Source: Marixanthomonas sp002364245 (lineage in GTDB: Bacteria; Bacteroidota; Bacteroidia; Flavobacteriales; Flavobacteriaceae). Taken from it: a stretch of 64,000 nt of DNA. The position numbers and the translations under genes were made by a program. Positions 51,975 through 59,645 of the stretch are shown piece by piece (position 1 is the first letter of the stretch; each line of letters begins with the position of its first letter). Below the pieces are notes generated by a model. The model was not told the origin of the DNA and did not search any database. It saw nothing but the letters and a program-made list of their open reading frames with translations. The DNA lies in the NCBI GenBank assembly GCA_963973455.1, contig CAXAZF010000004.1:124001-188000 (forward strand). The letters are read 5' to 3'.

Positions 51975-52029
51975 AACGGTTTCGTATAACCGTCAGTTAC
52001 GGGTTAAATTAGCGTTTTTTTAGGTTTAT
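51975..52029. repeat. intergenic palindromic repeat, copy 2
   Basis: ACGGTT-TCGTAT-AACCGT, then CAGTTAC, GGTTAA, GCGTT and TTTAGGTTTA in the same order as at 19864-19920, with about nine of ten bases alike over 50. Confidence 0.7.
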
Positions 52030-52037
52030 CACGAACC

Positions 52038-52086
52038 TTAGCAATTCCGAGTGGATTCGGATGTAGTCGAATCCGCAGTAATTGCG
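52038..52086. repeat. hairpin next to the repeat copy 2
   Basis: AGCAATT and GGATTCG on the left pair with CGAATCC and AATTGC on the right, with unpaired bases between the two stem segments (CCGAGT against GCAGT). It is part of the accessory patch that holds the 52113 gene. Confidence 0.55.
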
Positions 52087-52112
52087 ATTATAAATTGTTG
52101 ACAAATGACTTT

Positions 52113-52514
52113 CTAAAACCAGTAAATATTATTTCTTAGGGAATATACCGCAAAAACATTTAGTATAATTATTGCAATCATCAAAATATATGAAAACAAC
52201 CGGTATTTCATTTTTTTTGACTTGTTATAGTTCAAATATTCATTCCATATTTTCATACTTCGGTTGTTATGAGAAAAGAAAGCATAATTAGAAATTATAA
52301 GAAGGGAAATCAATATAATTCCATAGGTTATTTCTCTTTCCATTATAATATCACGTCTTTTTAAAATTTGAAATGTAATAAAGTCAATGATAAATAAAAC
52401 CGTAAAGAATTGATAAATAACTAAAGAAAGAATAGTTAAAAGAAAAGGGTAATCTTTATTTCTAAAAACTTTTGTGATTATCTCATAATTAACGCAAAAG
52501 AAATTATTAAACAT
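52113..52514 (-). CDS. small hypothetical membrane protein
   Basis: 133 residues with three membrane helices (about 23-48, 62-80 and 105-125: FLLTILSLVIYQFFTVLFII, ITYGIILISLLIISNYAFF, YILMIAIIILNVFAVYSL) and a basic middle (NYNKSKKMKYR). It is very AT-rich. It sits alone between an element shared with the 19.9-kb repeat and, upstream of its start, GTTGCCAAC-n5-TATAAA (about 52572-52590), like the other bracketed genes. No family is recognised. Such genes are often accessory in flavobacteria. Start ATG 52514. Confidence 0.55.
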   Translation of the reverse strand: MFNNFFCVNYEIITKVFRNKDYPFLLTILSLVIYQFFTVLFIIDFITFQILKRRDIIMEREITYGIILISLLIISNYAFFSHNNRSMKIWNEYLNYNKSKKMKYRLFSYILMIAIIILNVFAVYSLRNNIYWF

Positions 52515-52609
52515 AGATAGATATCCTTAAAAATCCGATTTAAATTTTGCCATATATTTTTTTTCAGCTTGTTGCCAACATGCATATAAACGGAATATAA
52601 TATTCAAGA

Positions 52610-53104
52610 TTAATTATTGGCATTCCACTCCACAACATCTCCTTTTTCCAATCCCCATGTATCACTAAGACCTGCGTTCACTTCTAATACATATTGGGCG
52701 GCGCCTTCAGACGGTAAAGAAGTAGGGTCGTAGGGCTTGGCATTTTTCTGGATGCTCACGATTTCTTTATCGCTGTTTATATAAATAATGTCTATGCTAA
52801 ACTCGGTATTTTTCATATAAAATGAACGAGGGCGTGAATCTTCAAACACAAAAAGCATTCCCTGGCTATCGAGCATGCCCTTGCGGTACATCAAGCCAGT
52901 TTGAGTTTGGTACTCGTCGTCGGCAATTTCGATATCTAACGTTGCGATGATAGAGTCAGTTTCCGCTTTTTTTAAGGTCAGTTCGCCTTCTTTGGTAAAG
53001 GAAACTTCTTTGGTGATACTTTCTTGGTTCTTGGTTTTTTCTTTACAGCTGTAAAAAGAACTTGATACTAGGATGCTAAGTAATAGTAAGACAACTTTTT
53101 TCAT
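52610..53104 (-). CDS. DUF192-domain lipoprotein
   Basis: 164 residues from ATG 53104 (a TTG six codons earlier is less likely). The signal peptide ends VSSSFYSC, Cys20 being the anchor. The DUF192 domain covers most of the rest: LDIEIADDEYQTQTGLMYRK, MLFVFEDSRPRSFYMKNTE, FSIDIIYIN, and YVLEVNAGLSDTWGLEKGD. DUF192 proteins are small beta domains of unknown function, in other bacteria often exported. It follows lgt, which processes lipoproteins such as this one, by 27 bases on the same strand. Confidence 0.9.
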   Translation of the reverse strand: MKKVVLLLLSILVSSSFYSCKEKTKNQESITKEVSFTKEGELTLKKAETDSIIATLDIEIADDEYQTQTGLMYRKGMLDSQGMLFVFEDSRPRSFYMKNTEFSIDIIYINSDKEIVSIQKNAKPYDPTSLPSEGAAQYVLEVNAGLSDTWGLEKGDVVEWNANN

Positions 53105-53131
53105 AGGTATTGAATACTTCAATTTAAATAA

Positions 53132-53965
53132 TTATGCTTCTTTTGGATACCTTCTTTTAGACGATTGCAGCATTAAGTAAATACCAATCAAAATAAAAGG
53201 GATACTCAACCATTGCCCGGTATTAAGTGCCCATTCAGCACGGTTTTCTACTTGCGCTTCTTTCACAAATTCTACTAAAAAACGAACCGTCCATAGTAGG
53301 ATTAAGAATACCCCGAAAATATACCCTAAATAATTTCGTTTGTCGGTTTTCCAATAAATAAACCAAAGGATAAGGAATACTAAAATATACCCTCCAGCTT
53401 CATATAATTGAGCAGGATGCCTCGGAAACGTTTCGCCTAACTGCTTAAAAATAACACCAAAATCACTATTTGTTGGCTTCCCTATTATTTCAGAATTAAT
53501 AAAATTACCAATACGGACAAAAATACCTCCGCAGGCTACGGCAATTACCACGCGGTCTAAAATCCATAACACGGGTTTTTTAATCACTTTTTTACTGTAC
53601 ATAAACATCGCAATGATAATGGCGATGGCAGCTCCGTGACTTGCTAACCCTTGAAAACCGGTAAATTCAAACTCAGGAACGGTACGAATGGGTAGTAATA
53701 CCGATAGTGGGTCTTCCCAAATGAGTTCAGTTTGATAAAAAATGACGTGCCCTAATCGTGCTCCTAAAAGCGTTGCGATTACCGTATAGATAAAAAGGCT
53801 GTCCAGTTTTTCTTCGGAAATAGTTTCATTTTTATAAATCCGTTTCATAATAAACCACCCCAGCGTAAAGGCGACTACAAACATTAAACTGTAATAACGG
53901 ATAACAAAAAAACCAAGATCGATCCCTTGAGAAGGGTCCCAGGTGAAAGCTAAAAATTGTGTCAT
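53132..53965 (-). CDS. lgt: prolipoprotein diacylglyceryl transferase
   Basis: 277 residues with seven membrane helices. Lgt moves diacylglycerol from phosphatidylglycerol to the lipobox Cys of prolipoproteins, the first step in making the many lipoproteins of this genome. The family signature is RIGNFINSEIIGKP, and other conserved parts are GLASHGAAI with the catalytic-type His, IRYYSLMFVVAF and RHPAQLYEA. Length is normal. It lies downstream of yidD (about 90 bases) and just upstream of a lipoprotein gene on the same strand. Confidence 0.95.
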   Translation of the reverse strand: MTQFLAFTWDPSQGIDLGFFVIRYYSLMFVVAFTLGWFIMKRIYKNETISEEKLDSLFIYTVIATLLGARLGHVIFYQTELIWEDPLSVLLPIRTVPEFEFTGFQGLASHGAAIAIIIAMFMYSKKVIKKPVLWILDRVVIAVACGGIFVRIGNFINSEIIGKPTNSDFGVIFKQLGETFPRHPAQLYEAGGYILVFLILWFIYWKTDKRNYLGYIFGVFLILLWTVRFLVEFVKEAQVENRAEWALNTGQWLSIPFILIGIYLMLQSSKRRYPKEA

Positions 53966-54058
53966 GTAGTATGTTTTATAACGTACCTTTTTAATTTCAG
54001 TCTTTTAAAGAATACGTGTGCAATTGTAAAGATAGAAAATCCAATAGCTATACAAACG

Positions 54059-54298
54059 CTACGGTCTTTCTTTTTTTGGCGGAACAGGGTCATAACCAGA
54101 ACCACCCCAAGGATTACAGCTGGCGATGCGTTTTATAGCCAGCCAGCTACCTTTAAGCAATCCGTGTCGTTTTAAGGCTTCTACACTATAATGTGAACAA
54201 GTAGGGCTGTAGCGGCACGTAGAAGGTGTGAGCGGTGATATCACGTGTTGATACACCCGAATTAAAAATACAAAAGGAGCGATTAAGATTTTTTTCAT
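54059..54298 (-). CDS. yidD: YidD-type membrane protein insertion efficiency factor
   Basis: 79 residues, all typical of YidD: MKKILIAPFVFLIRVYQHVI, SPLTPSTCRYSPTCSHYSVE, ALKRHGLLKGSWLAIKRI and CNPWGGSGYDPVP. The three Cys in CRYSPTCS and SCNPWGG are family marks. It helps insert inner-membrane proteins together with YidC. Most genomes keep it by rnpA and yidC; here it lies alone, downstream of trpG and upstream of lgt on the same strand. Confidence 0.94.
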   Translation of the reverse strand: MKKILIAPFVFLIRVYQHVISPLTPSTCRYSPTCSHYSVEALKRHGLLKGSWLAIKRIASCNPWGGSGYDPVPPKKERP

Positions 54299-54342
54299 TG
54301 GTGATACTAAAAATAATATTTTTTACTCACTACTTACTACAA

Positions 54343-54909
54343 TTAGCTTTCCACCCAATTTTTAATAATTTCCTTTCCTTTAGGCGTCAATACACTTTCT
54401 GGGTGAAATTGTACCCCACGCACATCGTACAACTTATGACGTAGCGACATGATTTGTCCGTTGGGATCTACTGAAGTTATTTCCAAAACTTCTGGCAAAT
54501 CTTCTTTGTTGACTACCCACGAGTGGTAGCGGCCTATTTCAATTTCATTATCCAACCCTTTAAACAAGGGTTCGTCATCGACTAAAATTGAAGCTTTGGT
54601 GGCAACTCCGTGAAATACTTCACTAAGGTTGATGATGCTTCCACCAAACACTTCGCCAATGGCTTGTTGCCCTAAACATACACCTAAAATAGGTTTTTTG
54701 GCAGCATACACCTCAATTACCTTTTTCAATAACCCTGCTTCTTCAGGGATGCCAGGGCCTGGGGATAACAATATTTTATCGTAATGTTCTACTTCTTCTA
54801 TGGTAAAGCGGTCGTTCCTTTTTACAGTTACTTCGCAGTCTAATTCTTCTAGATAATGCACTAAATTGTACACAAAACTATCGTAGTTGTCTATTACTAA
54901 TATCTTCAT
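54343..54909 (-). CDS. trpG: anthranilate synthase glutamine amidotransferase component
   Basis: 188 residues. This class I glutaminase frees ammonia from glutamine for TrpE. The triad is Cys78 in GVCLGQQ, His169 and Glu171 in VQFHPES; PGPGIPEEAG forms the oxyanion loop. Such proteins can also serve PabB in folate synthesis. It begins 1 base after the trpE stop codon and is surely translated from the same mRNA. No trpD, trpC, trpF or trpBA follows in this window, so the pathway is split in this genome. Confidence 0.92.
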   Translation of the reverse strand: MKILVIDNYDSFVYNLVHYLEELDCEVTVKRNDRFTIEEVEHYDKILLSPGPGIPEEAGLLKKVIEVYAAKKPILGVCLGQQAIGEVFGGSIINLSEVFHGVATKASILVDDEPLFKGLDNEIEIGRYHSWVVNKEDLPEVLEITSVDPNGQIMSLRHKLYDVRGVQFHPESVLTPKGKEIIKNWVES

Positions 54910-54910
54910 C

Positions 54911-56308
54911 TTAAATATTCTCTGCTAATTCCAAGGCCTTTGTTAACGCGCCTAATTTGTTATACACTTCTTGTAACTCGTTTTCTTCTTTACTTTCTGA
55001 AACCACTCCGGCACCCGCTTGATAGTGCAAGGTATGATTTTTACTTACAAACGAACGGATGATAATGGCGTGGTTAAAGTTCCCACTGAAATCCATAAAA
55101 CCAATAGCGCCTCCATAAAATTCTCGGCTTCGGTTTTCGTATTTTTCTAATAATTGCATCGCTTTGTGTTTAGGTGCTCCACTTAATGTACCGGCCGGAA
55201 AGGTATCGGCCACCACTTGCATAGTTGGTGTTTCCTTATGTTTATTTGCGGTTACTTTACTTACCAAATGGATAACGTGTGAGAAAAACTGAACTTCTCG
55301 ATACGTATCTACCGTTACGTTGGTTCCATGACGGCTTAAGTCGTTTCGAGCGAGGTCTACTAACATCACGTGTTCGCTATTTTCCTTTTCATCTGCTGAA
55401 AGTTTTTTAGCTAATTCGGCGTCTTGTTCATCATTTCCGGTACGTTTAAAGGTTCCAGCGATGGGGTGAATTTCAGCAACATCGCCTTTTACCACCAATT
55501 GAGCTTCCGGTGAGCTTCCGAAGATTTTAAAGTTTCCGTAGTCAAAATAAAACAAATAAGGGGAAGGGTTTACACTTCGTAACGCCCGATAGACGTTAAA
55601 TTCGTCACCAGTAAAAGCCTGGGAAAATCGTTTGCTGGGGACAATCTGGAATACATCACCACGTGCGCAATGTTCCTTACATTTTCTCACTAATTCTTTG
55701 AAACCTTCATCGTCGATATTCGTTTGTACATCACCCTTAGTTTGAAATGGATATTCAGCAAAGTTTTTCGATTTTAAAACTTGCTCCAATTGCGGAATGT
55801 TGTTTTCCGTTTCAAAACAATGTGCAAACAGATACGCTTCGTTATTAAAATGATTTATCGCGATGATATTTTGATACACAGCATAATATAGATCGGGCAT
55901 TTCCAGATTTTCATCTTTTTTTGAAATGTCTATGTTTTCAAAATATTGAACGGCATCGTATGCCATATACCCAAACAATCCATTGTTAATGAATTTAAAA
56001 TCATTTTCTTCAGAAGAAAAAGAAGTAGCAAATTTATCAAGGATAGCCGGAACGTTTGTTTCAGAATTGATAGTGATTTCTGCCTTTTTTCCATTTGGAA
56101 ACTCTTGCGTAATCACACCATTCATTACTTTAATGGAAGCAATGGGATTACAGCAAATGTAGCTGAAACTGTTGTCGTTGGCGTGATAGTCGCTACTTTC
56201 TAACAAAAGACTATTGGGAAATTTATCCCGTAGCCGCAAATACACTGAAACCGGAGTTAACGTATCTGCCAATAGTTTTTTGGAATGTGTTTTTAATTGA
56301 TATTTCAT
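54911..56308 (-). CDS. trpE: anthranilate synthase component I
   Basis: 465 residues. It turns chorismate into anthranilate, the first step of tryptophan synthesis. The feedback site LLESSDYHANDNSFSYICC (Leu-Leu-Glu-Ser) is near residues 34-53. Catalytic parts are GDVFQIVPSKRFSQAF, FKIFGSSPEAQLVV, IHPIAGTFKRTG, EHVMLVDLARNDL, GTLSGAPKHKAMQLL and YQAGAGVV. The feedback motif and linked trpG make TrpE more likely than PabB. Upstream lies a leader peptide with tandem Trp codons and an attenuator (56323-56439), strong independent evidence that this operon belongs to tryptophan control. Confidence 0.94.
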   Translation of the reverse strand: MKYQLKTHSKKLLADTLTPVSVYLRLRDKFPNSLLLESSDYHANDNSFSYICCNPIASIKVMNGVITQEFPNGKKAEITINSETNVPAILDKFATSFSSEENDFKFINNGLFGYMAYDAVQYFENIDISKKDENLEMPDLYYAVYQNIIAINHFNNEAYLFAHCFETENNIPQLEQVLKSKNFAEYPFQTKGDVQTNIDDEGFKELVRKCKEHCARGDVFQIVPSKRFSQAFTGDEFNVYRALRSVNPSPYLFYFDYGNFKIFGSSPEAQLVVKGDVAEIHPIAGTFKRTGNDEQDAELAKKLSADEKENSEHVMLVDLARNDLSRHGTNVTVDTYREVQFFSHVIHLVSKVTANKHKETPTMQVVADTFPAGTLSGAPKHKAMQLLEKYENRSREFYGGAIGFMDFSGNFNHAIIIRSFVSKNHTLHYQAGAGVVSESKEENELQEVYNKLGALTKALELAENI

Positions 56309-56322
56309 AATTTATTGTAAAC

Positions 56323-56353
56323 AAAAAAGGCTTGTCGTGAAAGACAAGCCTTT
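56323..56353 (-). terminator. trp attenuator terminator
   Basis: On the minus strand AAAGGCTTGTC (56353-56343), loop TTTCAC, and GACAAGCCTTT (56336-56326), then TTTT: an intrinsic terminator placed between the leader peptide and trpE. The upstream segment TCGTGA...AAG (56387-56376) can pair with CTTTCACGA (56343-56335) instead, which would break it. Confidence 0.85.
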
Positions 56354-56365
56354 GGTTTTATTAAG

Positions 56366-56416
56366 TACCATGGTGCTTTACTCACGAGCGTTTACGTGTG
56401 TAAAATATGCCACCAG
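56366..56416 (-). promoter_or_regulatory. trp leader pause/anti-antiterminator hairpin
   Basis: On the minus strand TGGTG (56415-56411, the Trp codons) pairs with CACCA (56375-56371), TTTAC (56404-56400) with GTAAA (56381-56377) and CACG (56398-56395) with CGTG (56386-56383), with one A-A mismatch. A ribosome stalled on the Trp codons would block this stem and free the 56387-56376 strand for the antiterminator. Confidence 0.75.
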
Positions 56417-56439
56417 GTATTTTTGTTGTTTGTGTTCAT
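56392..56439 (-). CDS. trp operon leader peptide
   Basis: A 15-residue frame, MNTNNKNTWWHILHT, from ATG 56439 to TAA 56392. It holds two adjacent Trp codons in a peptide so short that chance is unlikely, and it sits between a promoter and a terminator-antiterminator pair ahead of trpE. This is the layout of transcription attenuation: when Trp-tRNA is scarce the ribosome stalls at the Trp codons. It is too short to be found by ordinary gene callers. The ATG lies about 9 bases after the predicted transcription start. Confidence 0.82.
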   Translation of the reverse strand: MNTNNKNTWWHILHT

Positions 56440-56451
56440 AAACTTAGTTTT

Positions 56452-56483
56452 CAAAGATAGAAACGAAAGTTGTAAACCACAAA
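56452..56483 (-). promoter_or_regulatory. trp promoter, -33 TTTG and -7 TATCTTTG
   Basis: On the minus strand TTTG at 56483-56480, 20-base spacer, TATCTTTG at 56459-56452. The transcript would start near 56448, giving a leader that includes the WW peptide and the attenuator. Confidence 0.75.
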
Positions 56484-56493
56484 TAACGAGTAC

Positions 56494-57066
56494 TTAAAAT
56501 TTTAAAGTTACGTCTAATGTAAACGTATCTGATATAGTATTGTCACCTAAACTATCAAAGAAACTTCCCGATCCATAACGAACGCCGTATTTGGTACGGT
56601 CAATCTTCAAAGTAGTGGTGGCAGCACTTTCTCCCATGATAAGTTCGAAAGTTACCGGCTCGGTTTTTCCTTTAATGGTAAGGTTTGCAGTTACGTCATA
56701 TACATTTCCTTTATTGGATGCGCTAGTAATTTCTAAAGTAGAGGTAGGGTGGTTTTCGATACCAAAAAAGTCATCACTTTTTAAATGACCTTCTAACTTT
56801 CCTTTACTTTCTCCTTCAAGATCGGTTACGGTTATGGAAGTCATATCTACAGTAAATGTTCCGCCTGTTAATTGATCACCTTCCATTTCAAGATGTCCGT
56901 CTTGTAAGTTAATAGTACCGGTATGTGAGCCTAATACTTTTTTCCCTTTCCATTCAATGGTGCTTTCTTCAATGTTTATTTTCTTTTCCATAGTTGATGT
57001 AAATGCGGCTGTGCCTGCAGCGACAGCCAAGATTAATACTGATTTTAATACATTTTTCTTTTTCAT
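56494..57066 (-). CDS. YceI-family periplasmic lipid-binding protein
   Basis: 190 residues from ATG 57066 (the longer frame overlaps the nitroreductase gene and has a poor N-terminus). A signal peptide (NVLKSVLILAVAAGTAAFT) is followed by the YceI lipocalin-like barrel: INIEESTIEWKGKKVLGSHT, GTINLQDGHLEM, FTVDMTSITVTDLEGESKGK, LEGHLKSDDFFGIENHPTST and KIDRTKYGVRYGSG. YceI proteins bind polyisoprenoids or other lipids; stress links are reported. It is the third gene of a MarR-nitroreductase-YceI run. Confidence 0.92.
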   Translation of the reverse strand: MKKKNVLKSVLILAVAAGTAAFTSTMEKKINIEESTIEWKGKKVLGSHTGTINLQDGHLEMEGDQLTGGTFTVDMTSITVTDLEGESKGKLEGHLKSDDFFGIENHPTSTLEITSASNKGNVYDVTANLTIKGKTEPVTFELIMGESAATTTLKIDRTKYGVRYGSGSFFDSLGDNTISDTFTLDVTLKF

Positions 57067-57085
57067 AACAATTTTCTTTATTTGA

Positions 57086-57718
57086 TTAAATAGTTGTAAA
57101 TAATTCTTCTTTTTCTTTTCGTACTTTTGGGTGATGTTGTGTGTCGTCTTCTTCACTTCTGTAGCCAATTGTTGCAATAACAGCAGTGTTTAAGCCTTTT
57201 TTATCTAGTTCAAGAATTTCATTAAATACCTTGGCATCAAACCCTTCCATAGGGCAAACATCTACTTTAATTTCGGCAGCTGCTGAAAGAAGGTTTCCCA
57301 AAACAATATAGCTTTGGTTTTGCGTCCACTGCGCTTTTTGTTCAATAGAGAACTCACCAATTTTAGATTTCATAAAACTTGAAAAATTTGATAAACTTTC
57401 CAAAGGAAGCTCGCGCACCGTACTAACATTCTCTATATATGAATCGATTAATTCATCCCCAAAACCTACTTTATTGGCGATAACAATTAATTGAGAAGCA
57501 TCTGTAATCTGTGATTGATTCCATGCAGCGGGTTTAAGCTTTTCGCGAAGTTCAGCATCTTCAATTACTAAAATTTCATAGGGCTGAAGTCCGTACGAAG
57601 AAGCCGATAACTGCATCGCTTCTTTTAGAAACTCTAAATCTGTTTCGTTTATTTTTTTTGTGGCGTCAAACTTTTTTGTGGCGTATCGCCAGTGTAAATT
57701 TTCAAGGTAGTTACTCAT
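57086..57718 (-). CDS. nitroreductase-family NAD(P)H-dependent oxidoreductase (NfsB-like)
   Basis: 210 residues of the FMN-containing nitroreductase fold: LENLHWRYATKKFDATKKI, ASSYGLQPYEILVIED with the FMN-binding pattern, QSQITDASQLIVIANK, and CPMEGFDAKVFNEIL. A C-terminal IGYRSEEDDTQHHPKVRKEK matches NfsB-like enzymes. They reduce quinones or nitro compounds two electrons at a time. The ATG overlaps the marR stop by 8 bases, so the regulator and the enzyme are translated together. Confidence 0.92.
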   Translation of the reverse strand: MSNYLENLHWRYATKKFDATKKINETDLEFLKEAMQLSASSYGLQPYEILVIEDAELREKLKPAAWNQSQITDASQLIVIANKVGFGDELIDSYIENVSTVRELPLESLSNFSSFMKSKIGEFSIEQKAQWTQNQSYIVLGNLLSAAAEIKVDVCPMEGFDAKVFNEILELDKKGLNTAVIATIGYRSEEDDTQHHPKVRKEKEELFTTI

Positions 57719-58166
57719 CGTTTCTTAATTTATCTAATAAGCTATTTAAGGTTTCTAGTTCTTCAGTATTTAAGTTTTTTACAGCTTTTTGATTCGCTTC
57801 GGTAATAATGGGGTCTAATTCTTTTAAAACAGACAATCCTTTTTCGGTAATTAGTATTTCTATTTTTCTTCGGTTTTCAGGACAAACCTTTCGGGTCACT
57901 AATTTTTTTTGAATCAGTTTGTCTACTAACCGTGTTGTATTGCTATTGCGGTCAATCATACGTTCTTGTAGGGTAGATAAGTTGGCTGGTTTGCCTTTCT
58001 GACCCCTTAAAATACGCAGTACATTATACTGTTGATTGGTAAGGTTGAAATCTTTAAAAACCGAAGTAGCCATTTCTATAACCCGAGAGGTATAGACTAT
58101 GTTAATCACCGTTTTTGAGGCGATTTCCATAGGCTGCTTTGTTTTTATTACGTCTTCAATTTTCAT
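57711..58166 (-). CDS. MarR-family transcriptional regulator
   Basis: 151 residues from ATG 58166; the longer frame runs through the promoter. Winged helix at about 50-120: NLTNQQYNVLRILRGQ, LSTLQERMIDRNSNTTRLVD with the recognition helix, then KLVTRKVCPENRRKIEILIT in the wing. MarR proteins repress small operons until a phenolic or oxidant ligand binds. It is first in a run with a nitroreductase and YceI. A perfect 16-bp palindrome at 58167-58182, between its own promoter box and start codon, is a ready operator for self-repression. Confidence 0.93.
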   Translation of the reverse strand: MKIEDVIKTKQPMEIASKTVINIVYTSRVIEMATSVFKDFNLTNQQYNVLRILRGQKGKPANLSTLQERMIDRNSNTTRLVDKLIQKKLVTRKVCPENRRKIEILITEKGLSVLKELDPIITEANQKAVKNLNTEELETLNSLLDKLRNDE

Positions 58167-58182
58167 AATTGTATATACAATT
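58167..58182. promoter_or_regulatory. probable MarR operator palindrome
   Basis: AATTGTATATACAATT, a perfect 16-bp palindrome, lies directly between the marR start codon and the promoter box at 58193-58200. The position is right to block transcription. Confidence 0.65.
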
Positions 58183-58192
58183 GTTGTTGGTA

Positions 58193-58200
58193 CAAATGTA
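58193..58200 (-). promoter_or_regulatory. marR operon -7 box (TACATTTG)
   Basis: On the minus strand TACATTTG fits TAnnTTTG, 26 bases before the marR ATG, with the palindrome between. Confidence 0.65.
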
Positions 58201-58331
58201 TTTAGGTTTGCCTGTTTAAAAAATATTTTAACAAAGTTTAACAAGGAGGAATGCTGAAAAGAATGACTTCCAAGTTGAAAACTGGGAAATATGTTGCGTG
58301 AAATAAACGTTAAAAATAAACTGGCAATCAA

Positions 58332-58339
58332 TAAGTTTG
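58332..58339 (+). promoter_or_regulatory. TlpA-like gene -7 box (TAAGTTTG)
   Basis: TAAGTTTG fits TAnnTTTG, 14 bases before the ATG at 58354; it shows that the longer frame from 58291 is not the start. Confidence 0.55.
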
Positions 58340-58353
58340 AATATATTTCAAGT

Positions 58354-58923
58354 ATGAAAAAAATAGGTTTACTACTATTAATATTGGTGCTTCAAGCTTG
58401 TGCAGACAATAAAAATAAGACTGAGCCAGAAGTTGAATCTTCTGAGGAAGTTTCTGAAGATGAAAATTTAGCCAAAGATAAGGAGATGGAAGCGCCAATT
58501 TCTGTGAGGATTCCATCGTATAATTTTGAAACCTTTCAGGAAAAAATACTTCAGAAAAGCAATGATACTACCTACGTAGTCAACTTTTGGGCCACGTGGT
58601 GTAAGCCTTGTGTAAAGGAATTGCCGTATTTTGAAAGAATCAATAAAGAATATGCCGATAAAAAGGTGAAAGTAATATTAGCAAGTTTAGATTTCCCCAA
58701 TAAAGTACAAAGTCAGGTGGTTCCTTTTATAAAAAAGAACAAATTACATTCTGAAATTGTTTTGCTGGACGATGCCGATGCGAATAGCTGGATCCCGAAA
58801 GTTTCCGAAGCATGGAGTGGTGCCATTCCTGCCACGGTAATTTATAAAAACGATAGCCGTACTTTTTATGAAAAATCGTTTACCTATGAAGAATTAAAAA
58901 CTGAAATACAAAACCTATTATAA
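58354..58923 (+). CDS. TlpA-like thioredoxin-fold lipoprotein
   Basis: 189 residues from ATG 58354. The signal peptide ends ILVLQAC, Cys16 being the anchor, followed by a Glu/Lys-rich linker. The thioredoxin fold has NFWATWCKPCVKELPYFE with the redox pair Cys83 and Cys86, and the cis-Pro region GAIPATVIYK. TlpA-like proteins reduce disulfides in the periplasm, for instance during cytochrome maturation. It is 12 bases upstream of a second thioredoxin-fold lipoprotein gene. Confidence 0.9.
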   Translation: MKKIGLLLLILVLQACADNKNKTEPEVESSEEVSEDENLAKDKEMEAPISVRIPSYNFETFQEKILQKSNDTTYVVNFWATWCKPCVKELPYFERINKEYADKKVKVILASLDFPNKVQSQVVPFIKKNKLHSEIVLLDDADANSWIPKVSEAWSGAIPATVIYKNDSRTFYEKSFTYEELKTEIQNLL

Positions 58924-58935
58924 AACAATTTAATT

Positions 58936-59628
58936 ATGAAAACAATGTCAAAATACCTAACTATAGCGATGCTAGCCTTTTTATTAATTGGGCTAAGCAG
59001 CTGTAAAAACGAAAACAAAACTCAAGAAGAAATCACTACAGACAAAAAAGACGAAGTAGCGATGGCTACGCCTGCTGAAGTTGAAACTGCTAAAGGCTAC
59101 TTAATTGGAGACGAAGCAGCCGATTTTAAGTTGAAAGATGTGGACGGCGATATGGTTTCCTTGTCTGATTATCCCGATGCAAAAGGGTTTATTGTAATAT
59201 TTACATGTAACACCTGTCCATTTGCAGTAGCAAGTGAAGAGCGTATGGTTGCTTTGGACCAAGAGTTTAAAGGCAAAGGCTACCCTGTAATTGCTATTAA
59301 CCCCAACAATCCCGAGGTACAACCAGACGACACCTACGAGTTAATGCAAGAAAAAGCAAAAGAAGCCGGATTTACCTTTCCATATTTGTATGATGAAAGC
59401 CAAACTATTTATGCAAAATACGGTGCTACCAAAACACCTCACGTATATCTTTTGAATAAAGAAAACGGTAAAAATATTGTAAAATATATTGGAGCGATTG
59501 ATGACAACGTTCGTAACGCCGATGCCGTAAAAGATCGTTTTTTAGCCAATGCCATAAACGAATTATTGGCAGGAAAAGAGATAACAGTTAAAGAAACCAA
59601 GGCTATTGGTTGTACTGTAAAGCAGTAA
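58936..59628 (+). CDS. redoxin-domain lipoprotein (AhpC/TSA-like)
   Basis: 230 residues. The signal peptide ends LLIGLSSC, Cys23 being the anchor. The redoxin domain runs from about 58: GDEAADFKLKDVDGDMVSLS, then GFIVIFTCNTCPFAVASEER with Cys91 and Cys94 in a CNTC motif, VIAINPNNPEVQPDDTYE, and the cis-Pro region ATKTPHVYLLNKENGK. The CxxCP motif resembles thioredoxin-like redoxins of Bacteroidetes used against peroxides or for disulfide transfer. It is co-transcribed with the TlpA-like gene. A terminator follows. Confidence 0.88.
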   Translation: MKTMSKYLTIAMLAFLLIGLSSCKNENKTQEEITTDKKDEVAMATPAEVETAKGYLIGDEAADFKLKDVDGDMVSLSDYPDAKGFIVIFTCNTCPFAVASEERMVALDQEFKGKGYPVIAINPNNPEVQPDDTYELMQEKAKEAGFTFPYLYDESQTIYAKYGATKTPHVYLLNKENGKNIVKYIGAIDDNVRNADAVKDRFLANAINELLAGKEITVKETKAIGCTVKQ

Positions 59629-59645
59629 AAAAATGTACTTAATAT

